A DNA stretch of 64,000 bases from Glycomyces lechevalierae (GTDB taxonomy: Bacteria > Actinomycetota > Actinomycetes > Mycobacteriales > Micromonosporaceae). The notes under the pieces were generated by a model, which was not told the DNA's origin, searched no databases, and saw only the letters and a program-made list of their open reading frames with translations. Of the stretch, positions 26,288-34,558 are shown in pieces. Positions within the stretch are counted from its first letter, which is position 1, and every line of letters begins with the position of its first letter. The DNA is taken from contig NZ_JAPZVQ010000004.1 of assembly GCF_027622945.1 (NCBI RefSeq), forward strand, positions 62,001 to 126,000. The letters are read 5' to 3'. The position numbers were made by a program, and so were the translations under genes.

Positions 26288-28525
26288 TCAAGGCGTCGAG
26301 ATCGACGGGAACGGGTAGCTCGTCACGTCGCTCCCGATGTAGAAGCTCGGGTGCGGCGGCTGGTTGTACGCCGTGTTCTGCCAGGCGACCGCGACCCGGT
26401 ACTGCGGGTCGTGCATGAGCGTCGCGATGCGCAGGTTCGTCGTCGCCGAGGTCGCGTAGATCCGCAGCGCGCTGCTGTCGCTGGTCCGCCAGACCACCTC
26501 TTCCCGCCAGTCGCCGAACAGGTCCGCCGACAGCCCCGGGGTCGCCTTCGTGCCGTTGTTCGACGCGACCCCCGAACCGGTCAGCAGCGTTCCCGACGGG
26601 TAGTTCGTGATCGCCGTGCCGTCCAGCAGCTCCCGCTCGCCGTCGCCGTCCCACCACGACACGAAGTTGATCGAAGCGGGCTTCGCGCCGATGTTCGCGC
26701 CCGACGCGCTCAGCAGGCCGCTCACGTTCGCCGACCAGTACTCCGCACCCGCGTTGCTCGCCAGCACGTTCGCGGCCACACCGCGCCCGTTGTCACCGCT
26801 CGCCGGCGTCTGGAACAGGACCGAGCCGTTCGAGCCGTTGAGGCTCGACGACGGCTGGGAGCTGCTCTCGTGCGGCATGAACACCTCCTGCCCCGCTCTA
26901 CTGGGGACGAAGTCGCTCACGTGCAGGGCGTCGCCGTGCCCGAACCCGGTGTTGTAGAGCGCCTGCCCGTTCGAGCCGACCGCCATCGCCCCGAACACCA
27001 CGTCCTGGCGGCCGTCGCCGTTCAGGTCCGCGATCGAGAGGCTGTGCGCGCCTTGGCCGGTGTACTGGCTCCCCGCGCTGTTCGAGTCGAACACCCAGCG
27101 CGACACCAGATCCGTGCCGTTGAAGTCCACCGCCCAGATCACGCTGCGCGTGTAGTACCCGCGCGAGAAGATCATGCTCGGATGCGTGCCGTCCAGATAG
27201 GCCGTACCGGCGAGGAACCGGTCGACCCGGTTGCCGTAGCTGTCGCCCCAGCTCGAGACCGTGCCCCGCGCCGGCTGGTAGTTGATCGTGTCGAGGATCG
27301 CCCCGTCGGCGCCGTTGAAGACCGTCAGATACTCGCTGCCGGTCAGGATGTACCCGCTCGAGTTGCGGTAGTCCGCGCTCGCGCTCCCGATCACCTGGCC
27401 CGTGCCGGACACCGTCGCGTCCGAGGTCTTCATCGCGACCTCCGCGTCCCCGTCCGAGTCGTAGTCGTACACCTGGAACTGCGTGTAGTGCGCCCCGGCC
27501 CTGATGTTGCGGCCCAGGTCGATCCGCCACAGGCGCTGGCCGCTCAGCTCGTACGCGTCGATGTAGACGTTCCCGGTGTAGCCGGACTGCGAGTTGTCCT
27601 TGGCGTTGCTCGGGTCCCACTTGACGAGGTACTCGTACTGCCCGTCGCCGTCGAGGTCGCCGACGCTCATGTCGCCCGCGCTGTACGTGTACGCCTCGCC
27701 CGACGGCGTCGTCCCGCCCGCGGGCCGCTGGATCGGGAGGTCCTTGTAGCCGCTCGAGTTGAACACGGCCTCGGCCCCGGCCTGGGAGCCGACCGTGCCG
27801 CCGTTCACCGGCGCCACGGTGTAGGTGCCGCTGCCGCCGGTGTCGAGGTAGTTGGTGGCGCCCGTGATGGGGGAGCTGTTGAGGAGGGTCCCGTTGCGGT
27901 ACACGTTGAACGCGGTGCTCGACGAGTCCGTGCCGAGGAGCCGCCAGCTCACGAGGTTGCCTCCGCCGGCCGGGACGACGGTGACGCCGCGCCCCAGGTC
28001 CTCCATGATCGCCCCGGTCTGCGCGGGCGCCCCGTCGGCGAGCTCGACGTAGTCGATGTTCGCCAGCCCGGCGGCGGTCGAGGCCTCGATGCGCACGGTG
28101 TTGCTCCCGGCGTTCACCGGGACGGTGACGGTCTTCGTCGTCCACGTGGTCCACGCGCCGGTCGCGGCGAATGCGCTGGCCGACTCGACCTGTGTGCCGT
28201 TGACGACGATGTTCGCGGAGCGGGTGTCGGTGCCGCCGTGGGCGTACCGGATCGCCAGGGTGGCCGTGCCCCCGCTCGCGGCGTTGACGGTGAACTGGGC
28301 GGCGGCGCCGACCGCGTTGGTGGAGTTGCAGAATCCGCTGCCGGAGTAGCCGGTGTGGTTCGACTCGATCGCGCCTTCGCAGACGGCCGGGGCGTTCTCG
28401 GCCTCGTAGCGGACCGTGGCGGCCTGCGCGTTCGTCATCGCGGCCATCGTCGCGGCCGCGGCGACGAGCCCGATGGCCGCCGCCGCGGGCGCCCGCAGGC
28501 GTCTCGGTCTGGGGGAGTGCTTCAT
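26288..28525 (-). CDS. Secreted rhamnogalacturonan lyase, PL11, with N-terminal CBM35
   Basis: A 745-residue protein. A signal peptide (residues 1-36, ending TNAQA) is followed by a CBM35-type domain starting ATVRYEAENAPAVCEG and ending NIDYVELADGAP (about residues 37-165). The PL11 catalytic beta-propeller begins EDLGRGVTVVPAGGGNLVSW. Its calcium and substrate motifs are clear: SVGDLDGDGQYEYLVKWDP, YDYDSDGDAEVAMKTSD, ADLNGDGRQDVVFGAM. The C-terminus LRIATLMHDPQYRVAVAWQN is the typical PL11 ending. It cleaves the rhamnose-galacturonate bond of rhamnogalacturonan I by beta-elimination outside the cell. GGAG precedes the ATG at 28523-28525. Confidence 0.93.
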   Translation of the reverse strand: MKHSPRPRRLRAPAAAAIGLVAAAATMAAMTNAQAATVRYEAENAPAVCEGAIESNHTGYSGSGFCNSTNAVGAAAQFTVNAASGGTATLAIRYAHGGTDTRSANIVVNGTQVESASAFAATGAWTTWTTKTVTVPVNAGSNTVRIEASTAAGLANIDYVELADGAPAQTGAIMEDLGRGVTVVPAGGGNLVSWRLLGTDSSSTAFNVYRNGTLLNSSPITGATNYLDTGGSGTYTVAPVNGGTVGSQAGAEAVFNSSGYKDLPIQRPAGGTTPSGEAYTYSAGDMSVGDLDGDGQYEYLVKWDPSNAKDNSQSGYTGNVYIDAYELSGQRLWRIDLGRNIRAGAHYTQFQVYDYDSDGDAEVAMKTSDATVSGTGQVIGSASADYRNSSGYILTGSEYLTVFNGADGAILDTINYQPARGTVSSWGDSYGNRVDRFLAGTAYLDGTHPSMIFSRGYYTRSVIWAVDFNGTDLVSRWVFDSNSAGSQYTGQGAHSLSIADLNGDGRQDVVFGAMAVGSNGQALYNTGFGHGDALHVSDFVPSRAGQEVFMPHESSSQPSSSLNGSNGSVLFQTPASGDNGRGVAANVLASNAGAEYWSANVSGLLSASGANIGAKPASINFVSWWDGDGERELLDGTAITNYPSGTLLTGSGVASNNGTKATPGLSADLFGDWREEVVWRTSDSSALRIYATSATTNLRIATLMHDPQYRVAVAWQNTAYNQPPHPSFYIGSDVTSYPFPSISTP

Positions 28526-28680
28526 GTTCGCTCCGTATCTGATGGGGGCGCCTCGGCGGCCGCGCCGGTGGCGGCGGGGGCGCGCGGGCGCGCTGCGGCA
28601 CAGGGGGAGGCGTGCGGTCCGCGCGGCGTGCCGGGGGCGCGCGACCGCCTGTCGATCACATCGACCATTGACATCGAAAC

Positions 28681-28696
28681 ATCGAATTGAATCGAT
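28681..28696. promoter_or_regulatory. ATCGA-box repeat upstream of PL11
   Basis: ATCGAATTGAATCGAT has inverted arms ATCGA and TCGAT around ATTGAA, and more ATCGA copies lie at 28660-28680. It is in the PL11 promoter region and partly matches ATTGATAAACGTCGAT before the CE15 gene (48463-48478). A common regulator for pectin and hemicellulose genes is possible. Confidence 0.35.
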
Positions 28697-28748
28697 ATAA
28701 TGAGGTGGACACAGAATAGCCTGAAAGCGCGTACAAGGCAATGGCCGC

Positions 28749-29519
28749 CTACAGGCGGAGGTCCGGCTCCCGCCGCAGGTACTCGCCCGGGGTCAGCCCG
28801 AACGCCTCCCGGAACGCGCCGATGAACGCGCTCGGGCTCGCGTACCCGCACGCCCCCGCGATGCGCGTGACCTGGTGTCCCTCCGCGAGGAGCACGAGCG
28901 CGTGGTGCAGCCGGAACTGGCCGCGCCACTGCGCGAACGTCATCCCGGCCTGCTCCCGGAACAGCCGGCTGAGCGTCCGCTCGGACGCCCCGATGGCCGT
29001 CCCCAGCTGCGCGAGCGTCCGCCGGTCGGACGGGTCGTCCTCGAGGAGCGCCACGACCTCGCGCAGGCGCGGATCCGGCAGCGCGGGCAGGAACCGCTGC
29101 GGCGCTTCGACACCGCGCAGCAGGTCGAGGACGACCCGCTCGAGGTGCCCCCGCGTGGCCGCTTCGAGCCCGGCGTCGTCGGTCAGGCACGTGACGGCCT
29201 CGCGCAGCAGTGGCGTGAACGCCAGCACCGTCGGATGTGCGATGAACGGCCCGGGGCTCTCGGTCGCGAACAGGATCGCGCGCATCTCCGTCGTCCCGCA
29301 CGCCCGGTGGGCATGATCGTGGCCCGCCGGGATCCACACCCCCTGCGAGGGCGGCACGACCCACACGCCCGTGGCCGTGAACACCCGCAGCACGCCGCGG
29401 CGCGGGTAGATCAACTGGTGGCCGTCGTGGCGGTGCCAGTCGATCCGCTCCATGTGCGTGAGCGTGCGGATCGGACTGCTCGGAATGCTGCGCCCGTCGA
29501 TCTGGCCGTCTATCGACAT
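28749..29519 (-). CDS. AraC family transcriptional regulator
   Basis: A 256-residue protein with an N-terminal cupin (about residues 20-100: IDWHRHDGHQLIYPRRGVLRVFT and WVVPPSQGVWIPAGHDH) and a C-terminal AraC double helix-turn-helix (about residues 150-250: TLAQLGTAIGASERTLSRLF and RIAGACGYASPSAFIGAFRE). The cupin histidines HRHDGHQ suggest binding of a small ligand or metal. It is divergent from the MFS gene at 29595 with 75 bases between them, the classic arrangement of an efflux pump and its regulator. It may also act on the downstream PL11 promoter, but that is only by position. Confidence 0.88.
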   Translation of the reverse strand: MSIDGQIDGRSIPSSPIRTLTHMERIDWHRHDGHQLIYPRRGVLRVFTATGVWVVPPSQGVWIPAGHDHAHRACGTTEMRAILFATESPGPFIAHPTVLAFTPLLREAVTCLTDDAGLEAATRGHLERVVLDLLRGVEAPQRFLPALPDPRLREVVALLEDDPSDRRTLAQLGTAIGASERTLSRLFREQAGMTFAQWRGQFRLHHALVLLAEGHQVTRIAGACGYASPSAFIGAFREAFGLTPGEYLRREPDLRL

Positions 29520-29594
29520 AACTCGGCAGAATACCGTTAGCCGGAGGCGGCGGCGAGTCGGAATCCTTGGGGCATACGGACAAGGAGCACCCGA

Positions 29595-30755
29595 ATGACC
29601 CAGACCGCCGCCCCGCCCGCCGCCCGGGAGGCCGCCCCGTCGCCGCTGCGCCGCATGTGGCTGTGGGGCACCGCCCACGCCGTCGACGACCTCTACCAGG
29701 GGCTCGTCCCCGCCGTCGTGCCCTACTTCGTGCTCGACCGCGGCTACGGCTACGTGGCCGCCACCGGCCTCACCCTCGCCGCCGCCCTCGGCGCCTCGAT
29801 CCCGCAGCCGTTCTTCGGCGTCCTCGTCGACCGCCGCCGCCTCGACTGGTTCGCGCCCGCCGGGGTGGCCCTCGCCGGGATCGGCCTCGGCCTCGCCGGG
29901 CTCGCGGGACCGTACCCGCTGGTCCTCGCTTTGATCTTCGCCTCGGGCCTCGGCGTCGCGATGTTCCACCCCGCCGCCGGCAAGGGCGCCCGCGAAGCCG
30001 CCGGCGACAGCGCCGCCGGCATGAGCATCTTCGCCGCGGGCGGCTCGGTCGGGTTCTTCCTCGCGCCCGTGCTCGCCACCCCCGCGCTCATGGCGATGGG
30101 CGTCGGCGCGACCGCCCTGTTCATCCCGCCCGCGGTCCTCATCGCGTTCGTCATGCTCCGCAAGCACACCCGCACCGCCGCGGGCCCAGCGAAGGCACGC
30201 ACCGGCACCGACCGCTGGGGCCCGTTCGCGGTCCTCACCGGGATCGAGGTGGTCCGCTCGATCCTGTGGGTCGGGATCATCACCTTCATCGAGCTGTACT
30301 GGATCCGCCACCTCGGCGCGAGCCACGCCGTCGCCGGGATCGCCCTGGCGGGCTTCATGTTCGGCAGCGTCGCCGGCACCCTCATGGGCGGGCGCCTCGC
30401 CGACCGCTTCGGGGCCGTGCGCACCACCCGCATCGGCGGCGTCATGATCGTCCCGCTGCTCGTGCTGCTCCGGTTCGTGCCGGACGAGTACGCGGCCGTC
30501 GCGGTCGCGATCGCCGTCGGCATCGCGATCAACATCCCGTTCGCGGTGCTCGTCAAGCTCGCCCAGGACTACCTGCCGACCCGCCCCGGCACGGCCGCGG
30601 GCGTCACCCTCGGCCTGGCCATGAGCGTCGGCGGCCTCTTCGCCCCGGCCTTCGGCCTCATCGCCGAACGCCACGGCCCCGAAGGCGTCTTCACCGCCCT
30701 CTGCGCCGTCCCGCTCGTCGCCGTAGCCCTGGGCCTGTTCCTCAAGAAGCCATGA
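29595..30755 (+). CDS. MFS transporter, fosmidomycin-resistance-like
   Basis: A 386-residue carrier with about twelve membrane segments. LWGTAHAVDDLYQGLVPAVVPYF at the start and GLGVAMFHPAAGKGAREAAG in the fourth helix region match the Fsr-like group (HxxxDxYxGxxP and FHPAAG motifs) of drug:proton antiporters. It likely exports a small toxic compound. AAGGAG lies eight bases before the ATG. The divergent AraC gene is the probable regulator. Confidence 0.88.
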   Translation: MTQTAAPPAAREAAPSPLRRMWLWGTAHAVDDLYQGLVPAVVPYFVLDRGYGYVAATGLTLAAALGASIPQPFFGVLVDRRRLDWFAPAGVALAGIGLGLAGLAGPYPLVLALIFASGLGVAMFHPAAGKGAREAAGDSAAGMSIFAAGGSVGFFLAPVLATPALMAMGVGATALFIPPAVLIAFVMLRKHTRTAAGPAKARTGTDRWGPFAVLTGIEVVRSILWVGIITFIELYWIRHLGASHAVAGIALAGFMFGSVAGTLMGGRLADRFGAVRTTRIGGVMIVPLLVLLRFVPDEYAAVAVAIAVGIAINIPFAVLVKLAQDYLPTRPGTAAGVTLGLAMSVGGLFAPAFGLIAERHGPEGVFTALCAVPLVAVALGLFLKKP

Positions 30756-30897
30756 AACGGCTCGTCAGGGCCGCAACCGAATGAATCGCCGAAGCCCTGA
30801 CAAGCCCGCGCCGGAGCGGTGTGATGGAGGTACCGCGCGGATCCAAGAGCGCCGCAGACGCGGCTCGACCGCCGCGGCGTCAAGGGGGACACACGAC

Positions 30898-31197
30898 ATG
30901 CGAGTCTGCTTGAAAGTCCAGATCCCGGTCGAAGCCGGGAACAAGGCGATCACCGAAGGCAAGCTCCAGCCGATGCTCGAGAAGTTCTTGAGCTCGCTCA
31001 AGCCCGAGGCCGCCTACTTCTTCCCGCAGGACGGCATGCGCAGCATGATGATCTTCTTCGACATGAAGGACACCTCGCAGATGGTCGTGAACGGCGAACC
31101 GCTCTTCGAGGAACTGCACGCCAAGATCGACCTCACTCCGGCGATGAACCTCGACGACCTCATGGCCGGCATGAAGCAGTTGCAGAACAACCGGTGA
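30898..31197 (+). CDS. Conserved small hypothetical protein
   Basis: A 99-residue cytoplasmic protein, MRVCLKVQIPVEAGNKAITE, with LKPEAAYFFPQDGMRSMMIFFDM and NLDDLMAGMKQL. The alternation of strand-helix-strand fits a ferredoxin-like alpha/beta dimer. Close homologs in actinobacteria and other soil bacteria share the opening VQIPVEAGN and the closing DL..G; no function is known. AAGGGGGA lies before the ATG and a good terminator follows, so it is probably transcribed alone. Confidence 0.75.
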   Translation: MRVCLKVQIPVEAGNKAITEGKLQPMLEKFLSSLKPEAAYFFPQDGMRSMMIFFDMKDTSQMVVNGEPLFEELHAKIDLTPAMNLDDLMAGMKQLQNNR

Positions 31198-31216
31198 TCT
31201 GATCGCCGAAAGACCT

Positions 31217-31245
31217 GATCGGAGCGGAACTGTCCCGCTCCGATC
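31217..31245 (+). terminator. Terminator after the small hypothetical gene
   Basis: GATCGGAGCGG (31217-31227), loop AACTGTC, CCGCTCCGATC (31235-31245): a perfect 11-bp stem 19 bases after the stop codon. Confidence 0.75.
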
Positions 31246-31389
31246 GGTTGCCTCCCGGTCCAGGGACGGCCCGGAAGCGGTTCGCGGGCAACAGGAGCCG
31301 GACGCGGCGGGACCCCGCGAGAGGGCGCTGAACGGTATCCTCGGTCGCACCGATGTGACGGGCCTCCCCGGGCCCGTAGAAAGGCCCCC

Positions 31390-31833
31390 ATGAAACTCCG
31401 CCCCTCGCTCTGGATCGTGCCGATCGTCGCCGCCATCGGCGTGGCCGTCACCCTCGCCTTCATCCTCATCGGCGCCCTGAGCGACGGCGACGACCTCACC
31501 GCGGCGCCCACCGGGGGCGACCTCCTCGAACTGCTCGCCGTGATCGCCATCGTCGCCGGCGTCTTCGCGCTCATCGCCCTGGTCTGCATCGCGATCCCCT
31601 TCGCCCGCATCGACGAACGCGGCTTCTGGCAGTTCACCCAGGGGCAGGGCATGTACCTGGTCCGGCCCCTGGGGCACGGCGAGCGCATCGTCGTCTCCGA
31701 ACGCCAGTGCTTCGTCCTCTGCGCCGACGGCGAATACGAACGCCTCCGCATCCGCCGGTGGACGCTCTCGAAGCGGACCTGGGCGGTGCTCGAAGCGCGG
31801 TACCCGCTCGAGCAGCGCCAGGACGCCGATTAG
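31390..31833 (+). CDS. Small membrane protein of unknown function
   Basis: A 147-residue protein with two membrane segments (about residues 7-28, LWIVPIVAAIGVAVTLAFIL, and 46-70, LLAVIAIVAGVFALIALVCI), an extracellular loop of about 18 residues and a C-terminal cytoplasmic domain with REGFWQFTQGQGMYLV-like sequence ERGFWQFTQGQGMYLVRP and basic RLRIRRWTLSKR. I do not recognise a family. Its TAG overlaps the stop of the converging NmrA gene by four bases. Confidence 0.65.
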   Translation: MKLRPSLWIVPIVAAIGVAVTLAFILIGALSDGDDLTAAPTGGDLLELLAVIAIVAGVFALIALVCIAIPFARIDERGFWQFTQGQGMYLVRPLGHGERIVVSERQCFVLCADGEYERLRIRRWTLSKRTWAVLEARYPLEQRQDAD

Positions 31834-32678
31834 GCCTTGTCCTGCAGCCACTCGGCGAAGGTCCGTGCCGGGTGGCCGGTCACGCGCTCCACGTTGTTGT
31901 TGACCGTGGCCGGGCGGTCACCGAGGTTGGCCGCCACCTCCAGCAGCGAGGCGAACATCGCCTCCGGGAACCACGCCGGCCGGGCCGCCAGCGCCTCCTC
32001 GTGCGTCAGCTCCTCGACCGCGATCGGCTTGCCGAGCGCGGCGGCGATCTGCGCGATCACCTCGCGCTGGCTCAGCGATTCGGGGCCGGTGAGGATGAGG
32101 CTGCGGCCCCGGAACCGTTCGTGCAGCAGGAGTTCGGCGGCGACTTCGGCGACGTCGCCGAGGTGGATCGGGTTGACGCGCCACTCGGGGTGGGCGATCG
32201 CGACCTTCCCGGCCTGGATCTGCTCGGCCCAGTCGCGGTCGGGGTTGGTGGCGAGCCAGGAGGGGTAGAGGACGGTGTGGCCGAGCCCGGAGTCGCGGAC
32301 GGCGGCTTCGATCGCCTGGTGGGCCGCGCCGATGGGGCCGGCGTGCTCGACGGGGTCGTAGGCGGCGGGGGAGGAGAGCAGGACGACGTGCTCGACCTCG
32401 GCTTCCTTTGCGGCCGTGAGGAATCCGGTGATGTCGCCGCGAGTGGGGTAGAGGAATGCGGTGCGCACGCCTTTGAGGACGGCGGGGTCCGGATCGGTGA
32501 GGTCGAGTGCGGCCGTCTCGACGCCCGCGGGGACGTCGAGTCGGGTCGTGTCGCGGGCGGTGGCGCGCACGCGGTGCCCGGCTGCGGCGAGGCGGGCGGT
32601 GAGGCGGGAGCCGATGTTGCCCCGGGCGCCGGTGACGAGGATGGCGTCTTCGTTGGCGGGGGCTGCGGTGTCGCTCAT
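31830..32678 (-). CDS. NmrA-like NAD(P)H-binding oxidoreductase
   Basis: A 282-residue Rossmann-fold protein with TGARGNIG at residues 16-23, YPTRGDITGFLTAAKEAEVEHVVLLSS in the middle, and HPARTFAEWLQD at the end. This is the NmrA/atypical-SDR group, which includes quinone and azo reductases and redox sensors without the YxxxK pair. It is divergent from the MarR gene and separated by two clear palindromes, so it is probably its main target and may act on an electrophile or quinone. GGAGCGAC lies before the ATG. Confidence 0.88.
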   Translation of the reverse strand: MSDTAAPANEDAILVTGARGNIGSRLTARLAAAGHRVRATARDTTRLDVPAGVETAALDLTDPDPAVLKGVRTAFLYPTRGDITGFLTAAKEAEVEHVVLLSSPAAYDPVEHAGPIGAAHQAIEAAVRDSGLGHTVLYPSWLATNPDRDWAEQIQAGKVAIAHPEWRVNPIHLGDVAEVAAELLLHERFRGRSLILTGPESLSQREVIAQIAAALGKPIAVEELTHEEALAARPAWFPEAMFASLLEVAANLGDRPATVNNNVERVTGHPARTFAEWLQDKA

Positions 32679-32765
32679 GGATGTCGCTCCTGGTGGACGG
32701 GTGTTTTCGGGCATGCGAGGGAAGGGCGCGTGCGGCGCCCTCGGGTAGCATGAACCTGGAACCTA

Positions 32766-32799
32766 TTTGCTTTGCAAGCAAACATTATTTGATATCAAA
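32766..32799. promoter_or_regulatory. Two MarR-type operators in the NmrA/MarR divergent promoter
   Basis: TTTGCTT-TGC-AAGCAAA (32766-32782) and the perfect palindrome TTTGATATCAAA (32788-32799) lie in an AT-rich island between the two divergent starts. Size and form fit MarR dimers; repression of both genes and release by a ligand is the expected logic. Confidence 0.65.
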
Positions 32800-32819
32800 G
32801 ATAATCTGGAGGCGTGCCC

Positions 32820-33275
32820 GTGTCAAGCCCTGGGAACACCGACGACGCGATCCGCGAGCTCCTGCTGCTCATGCCGCGCATGGTCGGCCGGGCCAAGCGC
32901 CTGCCCGTGCCCGAGCGGGTCCGCTCCCTCGAGCTGAGCCCCCGCCACCTCTCGCTGCTCGCGCTGCTCCTCTTCGACGGCCCCGCCCAAGTCAACGACC
33001 TGGCCGTCCGCCTCGAAGTCGCGCCCACCACCGTGAGCCTCATGGTCGCCGAACTCAGCCGCAAAGGCGTCCTCGAACGCCGCGAGGACGAGGCCGACCG
33101 CCGCCGCCGCATCGTCAGCATCAGCGCCGAGATGCGCCCCGAGATCGAGGACTGGCTCGCCGGCAGCGCCGCCGCCTGGCGCAAAGCCCTGGCGCCCTTG
33201 ACGGACGACGAGCGGCGCCGGTTCGTCGACACCCTCCTCGCCTACGAACGCGCCCTGGAGGCAACGGCGGACTAG
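32820..33275 (+). CDS. MarR family transcriptional regulator
   Basis: A 151-residue winged-helix protein. The DNA-binding part is LSLLALLLFDGPAQVNDLAV, RLEVAPTTVSLMVAELSRKG and VLERREDEADRRRRIVSIS (about residues 40-100), with the D-x-R-R wing. Flanking helices form the dimer interface. Of two in-frame GTG codons (32814, 32820) the second is preferred because GGAGG (32808-32812) then has a seven-base spacer. It is divergent from the NmrA oxidoreductase. Confidence 0.88.
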   Translation: MSSPGNTDDAIRELLLLMPRMVGRAKRLPVPERVRSLELSPRHLSLLALLLFDGPAQVNDLAVRLEVAPTTVSLMVAELSRKGVLERREDEADRRRRIVSISAEMRPEIEDWLAGSAAAWRKALAPLTDDERRRFVDTLLAYERALEATAD

Positions 33276-33276
33276 G

Positions 33277-34302
33277 TCAGCCCCGGGGCGGCGCGGTCGA
33301 CTCGCGCACCACGAGGCTCGTCGCGAGCTGCACGTGGTGCGAGTCGGGGACCTTGCCCGCGGCCAGGTCGAGCACCGTGCGCGCCGCGACCCGGCCCATC
33401 TGCCGCAGCGGCTGCTTCACCGTCGTGAGCGGCGGCTCGACCCACATCGCGTTGTACGTGTCGTCGAAGCCCACGACACTCAGGTCGCCGGGCACCTCGA
33501 GCCCGCGCTGGCGGGCGGTGCGGATGACGCCCACGGCGATGCTGTCGCTCGCGGCGAAGATCGCGGTCGGCGGGTCGGCGAGGTCGAGCATCCGGTCGGT
33601 CAGGGCCGCACCGGTCTCCGCGTTGAACTTGCCCGCGCCGGTGAGCGCGGGGTCCACTTCGATCCCGGCTGATTCGAGCGCTTCCCGGTACCCGTGCAGG
33701 CGTTCGCGCGCGGGCAGCGACCCGGGCGGGCCGCCCGTGAAGCCGATCCTGGTGTGGCCCAGGTCGAGCAGGTGCCGGGTGGCCTGCACACCCCCGGCCC
33801 AGTTGGTGGCGCCGAGGCTCGTGACGCGCTCGTCGAGGGGGTTCGCGGGGTCGATGACCACCAGCGGCAGGCCGAGCTGCTCGCACGTGTCCATCTCGTC
33901 GGTGGTGAGCTGCGCGGTCACCAGGACCAGGCCGGCCGCGCCCTGGGCGGCGATCTCCTTGATCCGGTCCGCGCCGATCGGGTCGTTGTCGCCGGGGGTC
34001 TCGGCCTCGAGGGAGCTGGTGACGACCTCGACGCCGAGTTCCTTGCCGCCGCTGAGGATCCCGTCGAGGACGTACACGGCGTACATGTTGAGGAGCGTGT
34101 CGAACACCACGTGGATCGTCTGGGGCGCAGGCGATTCGCGCGGGCCGGTGCTCGGCACGTACTCGAGTGCGGCGATGGCCTCGCGCACGGCCCGGCGGGT
34201 CTCGTCGGCGACGCCGGGGCGCCCGTTGAGCACCTTGGAGGCCGTGGCCTTGGAGACGCCCGCGCGCTCGGCCACCTCGGTCAGCGTCGCCCGGTTCCTC
34301 AT
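33277..34302 (-). CDS. LacI family transcriptional regulator
   Basis: A 341-residue protein with an N-terminal LacI helix-turn-helix and hinge (TLTEVAERAGVSKATASKVL then NGRPGVADETRRAV, residues 5-45) and a periplasmic-binding-like sensor domain (AAGLVLVTAQLT, LGHTRIGFTGGPPG, AIFAASDSIAVGVI, VVGFDDTYNAMWVEPPLTTV). It should bind a sugar. It is divergent from the first SGNH hydrolase gene. Palindromes at 34347-34361 and 34381-34393 upstream are likely its own operators. Its target genes could include the SGNH pair and, by site similarity, GH74. Its end is one base from the MarR stop. Confidence 0.92.
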   Translation of the reverse strand: MRNRATLTEVAERAGVSKATASKVLNGRPGVADETRRAVREAIAALEYVPSTGPRESPAPQTIHVVFDTLLNMYAVYVLDGILSGGKELGVEVVTSSLEAETPGDNDPIGADRIKEIAAQGAAGLVLVTAQLTTDEMDTCEQLGLPLVVIDPANPLDERVTSLGATNWAGGVQATRHLLDLGHTRIGFTGGPPGSLPARERLHGYREALESAGIEVDPALTGAGKFNAETGAALTDRMLDLADPPTAIFAASDSIAVGVIRTARQRGLEVPGDLSVVGFDDTYNAMWVEPPLTTVKQPLRQMGRVAARTVLDLAAGKVPDSHHVQLATSLVVRESTAPPRG

Positions 34303-34346
34303 CTGCCGCCCCTCCGCGAATTAGGTGGGGTCATTCTAGCCGCTCG

Positions 34347-34361
34347 CGGAAACTGTTTCCG
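34347..34361. promoter_or_regulatory. LacI-type operator palindrome
   Basis: CGGAAACTGTTTCCG is a perfect 15-base palindrome around one T, 45 bases upstream of the LacI start codon. A weaker copy, CGAAACAGTTTTG, lies at 34381-34393. Autoregulation is the simplest reading. Confidence 0.65.
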
Positions 34362-34430
34362 ATCGGCTACGGAAACTTCTCGAAACAGTTTTGGCAATCC
34401 GGGGCGCCGCGCGGCCCGTACCGGGGCGGC

Positions 34431-34447
34431 CGTGACGCAGCGTCACG
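34431..34447. promoter_or_regulatory. 17-base palindrome in the LacI/SGNH gap
   Basis: CGTGACGCAGCGTCACG is a perfect palindrome around one A. It lies 12 bases before the -35 box proposed for the first SGNH gene, the place for an activator or repressor. Its arms match those at 12258-12271 but the spacing differs by one base. Confidence 0.45.
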
Positions 34448-34458
34448 CATCATTTCTA

Positions 34459-34489
34459 TTGCGACACAATGGACTTCCCTGTCTATAAT
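34459..34489 (+). promoter_or_regulatory. Promoter of the first SGNH hydrolase gene
   Basis: TTGCGA (34459-34464) and a perfect TATAAT (34484-34489) are 19 bases apart. The spacer is a little long, but the consensus -10 box in this GC-rich DNA is striking. The mRNA leader would be about 65 bases, with AAGGAG before the GTG at 34559. Confidence 0.6.
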
Positions 34490-34558
34490 GACGCGGTCCT
34501 CCGGCGGGGCGCCTCACCCGGGCGCGCCCGCCGGCCCTGACGACAACAAGGAGACCCT

